Source: Methanobacteriota archaeon (GTDB lineage: Archaea; Thermoplasmatota; Poseidoniia; Poseidoniales; Thalassarchaeaceae). Taken from it: a stretch of DNA of 7,077 bases. Under the pieces are notes generated by a model. The model was not told the origin of the DNA, ran no database searches, and saw nothing but the letters and a program-made list of their open reading frames with translations. Below, one piece after another: positions 1 to 5,700 of this stretch (position 1 is its first letter; the number at the start of each line of letters is the position of its first letter). The translations under genes were made by a program, and so were the position numbers. The stretch covers positions 36,004 to 43,080 of the forward strand of contig PAUH01000005.1 of NCBI GenBank assembly GCA_002712645.1, read 5' to 3'.

Positions 1-2
1 TA

Positions 3-284
3 CTCGGTCTGGCTTGTATGATTGGGGACAGCGCAGGATCGTTCATCAAGAGGCGAAGAGGTCTGAAACGAGAGGGGGAGATATCTTCACGGGCTCCTCT
101 ATTGGATACGTTGCCATTCGCACTTGGAATATTGGGCACAACAGCCTTGCTGTTTCATGAGACCATATTCTTCCAACCATCCATCAGGCCATATGTCGTT
201 GCTCTTCTAATACTGACTCCCGTCATGCACAGGGCGACTAACATCCTTGGATACAAATTAGGCTTGAAGTCTGTGCCATACTGA
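3..284 (+). CDS. carS: CDP-archaeol synthase (CarS), C-terminal part; 5' end outside window
   Basis: CarS is an integral membrane enzyme that transfers CMP from CTP to the unsaturated archaeal lipid 2,3-bis-O-geranylgeranylglycerol phosphate, giving the CDP-activated precursor of archaeal polar lipids. The visible 93 residues begin LGLACMIGD and continue with GDSAGSFIKRR, the conserved cytoplasmic G-D-x-x-x-S-F-x-K-R-R motif of this family, which resembles the CdsA cytidylyltransferase signature. After it come APLLDTLPF, a hydrophobic segment, and a last membrane helix with LLILTPVMHRATNILGYKLG, ending LKSVPY, all typical of the CarS C terminus. The frame is open to the left edge, so the ATG at 18 lies inside the gene and is not its start; roughly the first half of a usual ~170-residue CarS is missing. 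The TGA stop at 282-284 shares its last base with an ATG at 284, which suggests co-transcription with purD. The family call is secure; substrate detail comes from family knowledge. Confidence 0.9.
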   Translation, partial: LGLACMIGDSAGSFIKRRRGLKREGEISSRAPLLDTLPFALGILGTTALLFHETIFFQPSIRPYVVALLILTPVMHRATNILGYKLGLKSVPY

Positions 285-314
285 TGCATTTAGGTCATAT
301 GCCGTACATCACAC

Positions 315-318
315 GGAG
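315..318 (+). promoter_or_regulatory. Ribosome-binding site (GGAG) for purD
   Basis: GGAG lies four bases before the ATG at 323 and matches the anti-Shine-Dalgarno end of archaeal 16S rRNA. No comparable site precedes the ATGs at 284 or 299, so this site decides the purD start in favour of 323. Confidence 0.6.
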
Positions 319-322
319 TGTT

Positions 323-1612
323 ATGCGAGAGGGCACCGTACTGATTGTAGGCGGCGGTGGAAGGGAGCATGCTCTTGCAATCGGATTAGCCAATTCGGAA
401 TCCGTCAGCGAAATACACGTGGCCCCAGGGAATGCAGGAACCTCTGGAATTGGCACGAATCACCCCATCCCAGCAAGTGATATCCCAAGTATAACAAAAC
501 TCGCAGTTGAAATCGAAGCGGATCTGGTCGTCATTGGCCCAGAAGCCCCTCTTGTAGCAGGGCTAGCTGATGAACTGCGCTCAATCGGGATACCTTGCTT
601 CGGTCCTGGCGCCAACGGGGCTATGATCGAAGGCTCCAAGCAGCATGCAAAGAAAATAATGAGAAAACTCGGAATACCAACTGCTGAATCTGTGATGGTC
701 AGAAATACGGGCCGAGTAGTGGAGGCACTAGGCTCCATGGGCCCACCATGGGTGATCAAGAGAGACGGACTCGCTGCTGGTAAAGGAGTGACAGTGACGT
801 CCGATATTGAAGAGGCGGAATATGCAGCTTGTTCGGCCATCGAAAAAGACGAATCAGTGCTGATCGAGTCCTTTCTGGAGGGCGAAGAAGCATCACTTCT
901 AGTTTTGATGGATGAGTCGGATTTCGCAGTACTCCCTGCCAGCCAAGACCACAAAAGACTGAACGATGGTGACAATGGTCCGAACACAGGGGGCATGGGC
1001 GCTTATGCTCCAGCGCCTGTCGCTGAAATTTCTGTCATCGAACGAGCGATATCCAGCATCATTGCCCCTATGCACGAATATTTCTCCAAGGGTGAAAGCC
1101 CCTACAGGGGCTGTCTTTACGTGGGCCTAATGATTCGAGATGGCCTTCCAAGCGTGGTTGAATTTAATGCAAGATTGGGCGATCCAGAGACGCAAGTCAC
1201 AATTCCGCTTATTGAATCCGATTTGGGACTTCTATTGCTATCAGTAGCTGAGGGTAAACTAGGGGAATTTGATTTGAAGATAAGCGATAATCACGCAGCT
1301 ACAGTGGTTCTTGCGTCTGAAGGGTACCCTCACAATCCAGTCAAGGGGAGGGAGATATCGGGTCTTGAAGGTACCCGGTTCGATAAGGGGGCAATCATCC
1401 ACCATGCGGGAACAAAAATGTCGAACGGGAGGGCAATCTCGTCTGGCGGCAGGGTGCTGAGCGCAACAGGTATCGCCGGGAGTCTCGGCGAGGCTATCGA
1501 GGCTGCGTACGGAGCGATCTTACAGATCAATCTGGAAGGCGGCCATTTCCGTCAGGACATTGGCTCACGGGCTCTCGACAGGCTCCATCCGGGCTCCAAA
1601 TCGGAAGACTAG
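323..1612 (+). CDS. purD: Phosphoribosylamine-glycine ligase (GAR synthetase)
   Basis: PurD catalyses the second step of de novo purine synthesis in the cytosol, joining glycine to 5-phosphoribosylamine with ATP to give glycinamide ribonucleotide. From ATG 323 the protein is 429 residues, normal for the family. It opens with the N-domain loop GGGGREHAL (10-18) and GPEAPLVAGL (72-81), followed by FGPGANGAMIEGSKQ. The ATP-grasp region has VIKRDGLAAGKGV, the substrate motif starting QDHKR (208-212) with GPNTGGMGA (~218-226), and the GARS signature RLGDPETQ (284-291), whose acidic residues bind metal-ATP. The C-terminal domain appears complete, ending at TAG 1610-1612. The frame extends to an ATG at 284 overlapping the carS stop; that start would add 13 residues (MHLGHMPYITRSV) not expected in PurD and lacks a ribosome-binding site. 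One small deviation is VIKRDG where most homologues have VIKADG. No frameshift or missing catalytic motif is seen. Confidence 0.97.
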   Translation: MREGTVLIVGGGGREHALAIGLANSESVSEIHVAPGNAGTSGIGTNHPIPASDIPSITKLAVEIEADLVVIGPEAPLVAGLADELRSIGIPCFGPGANGAMIEGSKQHAKKIMRKLGIPTAESVMVRNTGRVVEALGSMGPPWVIKRDGLAAGKGVTVTSDIEEAEYAACSAIEKDESVLIESFLEGEEASLLVLMDESDFAVLPASQDHKRLNDGDNGPNTGGMGAYAPAPVAEISVIERAISSIIAPMHEYFSKGESPYRGCLYVGLMIRDGLPSVVEFNARLGDPETQVTIPLIESDLGLLLLSVAEGKLGEFDLKISDNHAATVVLASEGYPHNPVKGREISGLEGTRFDKGAIIHHAGTKMSNGRAISSGGRVLSATGIAGSLGEAIEAAYGAILQINLEGGHFRQDIGSRALDRLHPGSKSED

Positions 1613-1632
1613 GGCAGATGCCCATACCGTCC

Positions 1633-1642
1633 CGCTTAAATG
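1633..1642 (+). promoter_or_regulatory. Weak candidate TATA-like (box A) element upstream of aglB
   Basis: CGCTTAAATG is the only A/T-rich stretch in the 84-base gap between purD and aglB and loosely resembles an archaeal box A. Transcription starting about 25 bases downstream would leave a leader of about 30 bases containing the GGGTGA site. The match is partial and no BRE-like purine run precedes it, so read-through from purD is equally likely. Confidence 0.18.
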
Positions 1643-1685
1643 CAGCAGCAAGGTGGCCGCGATGCTGGACAGCCTCGGCTGTACT

Positions 1686-1691
1686 GGGTGA
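1686..1691 (+). promoter_or_regulatory. Ribosome-binding site (GGGTGA) for aglB
   Basis: GGGTGA contains GGTGA, complementary to the 3' end of archaeal 16S rRNA, and lies five bases before ATG 1697. It selects 1697 over the in-frame ATG 1640, which directly follows an in-frame TAA and has no such site, and over GTG 1688, which overlaps the site itself. Confidence 0.7.
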
Positions 1692-1696
1692 ATGAA

Positions 1697-2701
1697 ATGA
1701 AAGACAAGAACGACAACACCGATGCGGCATCTCTTAGGGGGATTCTTGGCGGCCCAGTAATGCTGGCTGCAGCCCTCTTAGTGTTCTTAGTTGCTGCACA
1801 GATATCGGGACAGAATGGATGGATGGACGAAACAAACCTCCTTGCACTGCCTGTCGTGGCCGCCCTTGGGGCAGTCGTCGGGAGGATTAGCTCGGAGCAC
1901 CCCTCTGCTAGGGGTATCGATGCCTCGATCCTCATGTCCTCTCTGATTGTTGCCTCATTGGCTTCAACCTTGATGATTCCCGTGGTGATGTCCCTGACTT
2001 TCCTTTTCGTGGCACTGGGGACACATGTCATGGTGTCCCGCGGGAGACCGATGGAGGCAAACTTCCTCGCCGGTGCAGTCATTGGCTTACATGTTGCCAT
2101 ACTCTTCGCAACCACCTCTAGTCTGGAAGATGCAGTCTCTGATGATGCTACTCGTTCCCTTCTAGCGGCACGATTCTCTTCAATGTGGGTCGTAATGCTC
2201 TTCGGCTCGGTGTATCTGACACTGGTCCTCTCGAGAACCATCGATAGAATTAGTGAGAAGGGCATGATGGCGGAATTACCGTTTGATCCACGCAACAAGA
2301 TGGCACACTTCTCAGCCATTGCAGTGATGGCATCAGCAATCATCCCCATGATTTGGATTTCATCTATTTCAGATCCAGTTGAATACGAGAAGGGAGCACA
2401 TCTAGGACCCCTCTGGGGGCTTTTCTCAGCTGCCATAGCCCTATTCGTCACATTCTGCAGGTCCGAGCGCTGGAATGTGCTGGCTTCTGTGATAGCATTG
2501 AATTGGATAATCTACACTGTTGGCAGGCTTCAAGACATCGGGGTATCAGGCTTCCCGAACGCTCTTTCTGATAGCGGATCCTACTCCATGATACTTTGGC
2601 TACTCATCACCATATGGGCAAATGTCGGCGTCATAATGCTCGCTTCAAGAGGCTATATCGGCCCGATGGCGCCTCTGAGGGAACCCTCTGAATTCAGGAG
2701 A
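1697..2701 (+). other. N-terminal polytopic membrane extension of AglB (residues ~1-335)
   Basis: Canonical STT3 proteins start with one membrane helix followed directly by the external loop carrying the first catalytic aspartate. Here the helix in that position is at ~342-361, just before D381. About nine or ten hydrophobic segments come first, near residues 20-37, 47-64, 76-112 (long enough for two), 123-141, 160-179, 206-222, 237-254, 259-275 and 296-316. They are joined by short charged loops such as SRTIDR and REPSEFRR. I do not recognise the fold or any catalytic motif. It could be an accessory subunit fused in frame or a lineage-specific duplication of membrane helices. The fusion is genuine in this sequence because the frame is continuous with no intervening stop. 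The helix count is by eye. Confidence 0.7.
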
Positions 2702-5700
2702 TGGTGGCAGAACCATAACTACGCGATACTCGTTGGAACTGCGCTTGTTGCAGGGCTCGTCGTCAGGGTGATCTGGAACGTCATCCCTGCTATGAACGCC
2801 TCAGTAATCGGCGAATGGGATCTTTCAGGAGGTTCCGATCCGTGGTACATGAAGCGAATTATCGACTATGTGGCGGTCGAGCGAGCCCATCTCGTATTCG
2901 ATGCCGATAGGAACTACCCCGTGGGCGGCCTCAACCCGAGGCCACCTCTTTTCTCATGGTCACTCGCACTCGGAGGCATCTTGCTGTCATGGGTTGCAGA
3001 CATGTCTTTGTCGGAGGCAGTCTGGTGGTCTGTGGAATCCCAGCCAGCAATCTGGGGCGCCCTTATCGTTCTCCCAGTAGCTGGTATGGCCCGACGCTTC
3101 CATAGCCCCCTCGCAGGAATAGCTGCTGCGTGGCTAATCGCATTCATGCCTGGTCACATATCGCACTCTACGTTCGGTCTTGCAGACCACGACTCCTTCG
3201 CGATGTTCTTCCTCACGATGGGTTTCTACTGGTGGGTCCGGGCAATGATCGACATCAATCAAAACAGACTATTCGCAAGGACTTCATGGAATCCTGCCTA
3301 TCTGATTGCAGGAATCCGCTCTATGTGGGCTAATCAAAGAACAGTGATGTTATTCGCAACTCTTGCCGGCGTCTCTTTTGCAACAGCGGGCCTTGCATGG
3401 AAAGGATTCGTTTACGCTCCAGGCATCATATTCTTGGCCTTCTCCGGCGTGGCAATCCTCAATCTCTTCAGAGGCAGGGACACCCTCCCAATAACGTCTG
3501 CAATGAATCAGATGCTAGTCACATCTATGCTAATCCCTCTTCCATTCTACATGTGGCCCGGGATGAATCTCTTGTCCGATCCGAGTGGAATGGCGCCTCT
3601 GATCTACATGCTTGGATTCACACTAGGTTTGGGTTATGTCATCTCAGCCGCCAGAGACAAGCCATGGCTACTCGTATTCACAATGACTGCAACTCTGTCT
3701 GGGGCTGTTCTAGCTATCCTCTACACTCTGCAGGCCCTGGATCTGTATGCCGGATGGGACATTCTCTTCACCGGCGGGTTCTACTTCTCCAAGAACAAGG
3801 TATTCTCAACGATTGGAGAGGCCCAAGCGCCAGATAGAGGCATTCTATTCGCTTCATTCGGCCCGATAGTAGCTATCGCAGCAATAGGCTATGGACTCAT
3901 TCTCATGTGGAGAGGGGGCAGGAAAGAGAACAATGCTTCGTTCTTGCTAGGGGCATGGATCGTAATCGCATCGTACATGTCTTGGTCTGCTGGCCGATTC
4001 ATATTCAATGCAGGCCCGCCCATGGCAGTCGTAGGCGCAGTTGGATTGACCTCTATGTGGGTTGCAGCGAATCCAAGCGAGTTCCTCAAACACTGGAAGA
4101 AGAGCGGCGTCGGATCGCCTAGAGCACGATTCAACAGTACTTTCTCAGCAAGCAGATCGAGACCCGGAGTTCCAGCAGTAATGATGATCCTCCTCATCGT
4201 ATTCTCCCAGCATGCGACATATGGCATAGATTCTGGAATACCTAGGGGCGACTCTGCCTCAGGTGATGTGGATGAGGCTATCCAAGGAATTATGCCGGAT
4301 GTTCTTCGATACGAGGTTCTCGGATTTTCAGTACTCAACTCCAACCAGTATTCTCCCGATCAGAGATGCACCACTGGCTGTTGGTACCTCGGGACGTTCG
4401 GACCTGGATTCAATGGCGGCGGATGGAATATGGCCTACGATTGGCTGGCCAATCAAGACACAGAATCCGATTTCACCGAGCGTCCAGCGTTCCTTTCGTG
4501 GTGGGACTACGGTTTCCAGGCACTATCGCAGGGTCAGCACCCTACTGTTGCTGACAACTTCCAGTCAGGCATTCCTGTAACTGGTAATACCCTGCTAAGT
4601 CACTCGCAGGAAGATGTACTTGCATTGATGATCATGAACTCGCTGAGGATAGGGGGGGTCTCTGATGAATCCAATCTGGAGGTACTTGATTCGTATCTCG
4701 GAGAGAATCAGATCAGGGAACTCGAACGGATTCATAGCATGACTTCGGACGATGTCGAGAAGCGCTCGCTCGCAATCATACATTCTGACGGTGAAGTACA
4801 ACTTCTTCGAGGAGCGTACCTGGCAGACTCGGGTCTACCGTCAAAGTTCGGTTGGTTCGTCACAGACCAAGGTGAAATCGTCGGTGAGAGATTGGACAAT
4901 GCAGATGATGCCATGGCCCTGTTTAATGATACGAGGGGCTCTTCATCTCCATTCTCAAGCACACCGTCTCATTACCTGATAGGAGACCACAGGTACACTG
5001 CTGATCTTATCGAGGATTTCGATGACCTGTCCACAGGAATCCATCGAACGAATGCTAGACTGGCGGTCGGCAGGGCATTCATCACCCATGTCCTCGATTT
5101 AGATCAGATCGTCGACCTTCTCGGGGAGCTTTCCTCAATCGGATGGGAAGTACAGACCTTCCAAGGTCGTATCGGCGAGACGGTAGAGAGGAACACGGAA
5201 GTACGCTATTTCGCGATCGATGACAGGCTCTACCCACTCGGGGGACTCTTCTACGAGGACTACTCCTATCATGGAGGGCAGACGACAGGTATATTCTACG
5301 CGCCCACCACTCTCGCCGGGCTCGATCCGGAAGACTATATTTCCAGTAGTTACTTGACGAAGAGGGGCGATGGGCCGATTATCCCGAGAACCTCTGGCGA
5401 GTATGAGCAGGAATACCTGGATGATATCGTCAGACAGCAGTCAGGAGCCATTACTGATCCGAATCAGATAATATCTCTGGAAGATATCGACTACATTCAG
5501 CAACCTGCTTTCTTCGACACGTTCCTTGCACGCATATATGTTGGATATGGGACATCTACCCTCGGATTGGATTCGGGGGCCTCTGGACAACCTGGTCCAA
5601 CGTGGGCAAGACCCGGCACTCCCAGTACACCTCTAAGCAACTCATACGCACTCCCCGGCGCCATGATGAACCACTTCGTCATCGCCAACTACCACGATGA

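Noticed and set aside
284..322. ATG 284 as the purD start, overlapping the carS stop
   Set aside because: The added N-terminal residues do not fit PurD, which normally starts just before the GGGGREHAL loop, and no ribosome-binding site precedes 284, while GGAG is well placed for ATG 323.
460..996. 178-residue open frame on the minus strand
   Set aside because: It is fully antisense to the conserved core of purD and has a Ser/Pro/Ala-rich composition typical of a shadow frame.
1612..1623. Small hairpin GGGC-AGAT-GCCC directly after purD as a terminator
   Set aside because: The stem is only four base pairs and no T-run follows, so neither an intrinsic nor an archaeal oligo-T terminator is supported.
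1640..1696. ATG 1640 as the aglB start
   Set aside because: It directly follows an in-frame TAA, lacks a ribosome-binding site and would add a polar QQQGG-type leader; GGGTGA before 1697 is far better placed.
1636..2451. 271-residue open frame on the minus strand
   Set aside because: It lies opposite the aglB membrane extension, whose + strand frame is continuous and has a ribosome-binding site; the predicted minus product is low-complexity and has no recognisable domain.
3397..3837. 146-residue + strand frame within aglB
   Set aside because: It overlaps the STT3 core in another frame; the aglB frame here encodes membrane helices and the TIGE motif, while this product is rich in Arg, His and Ser with no family resemblance.
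3889..4344. 151-residue minus-strand frame opposite the end of the STT3 membrane core
   Set aside because: The + strand frame encodes the R767 loop and the last membrane helix; the minus product shows no domain.
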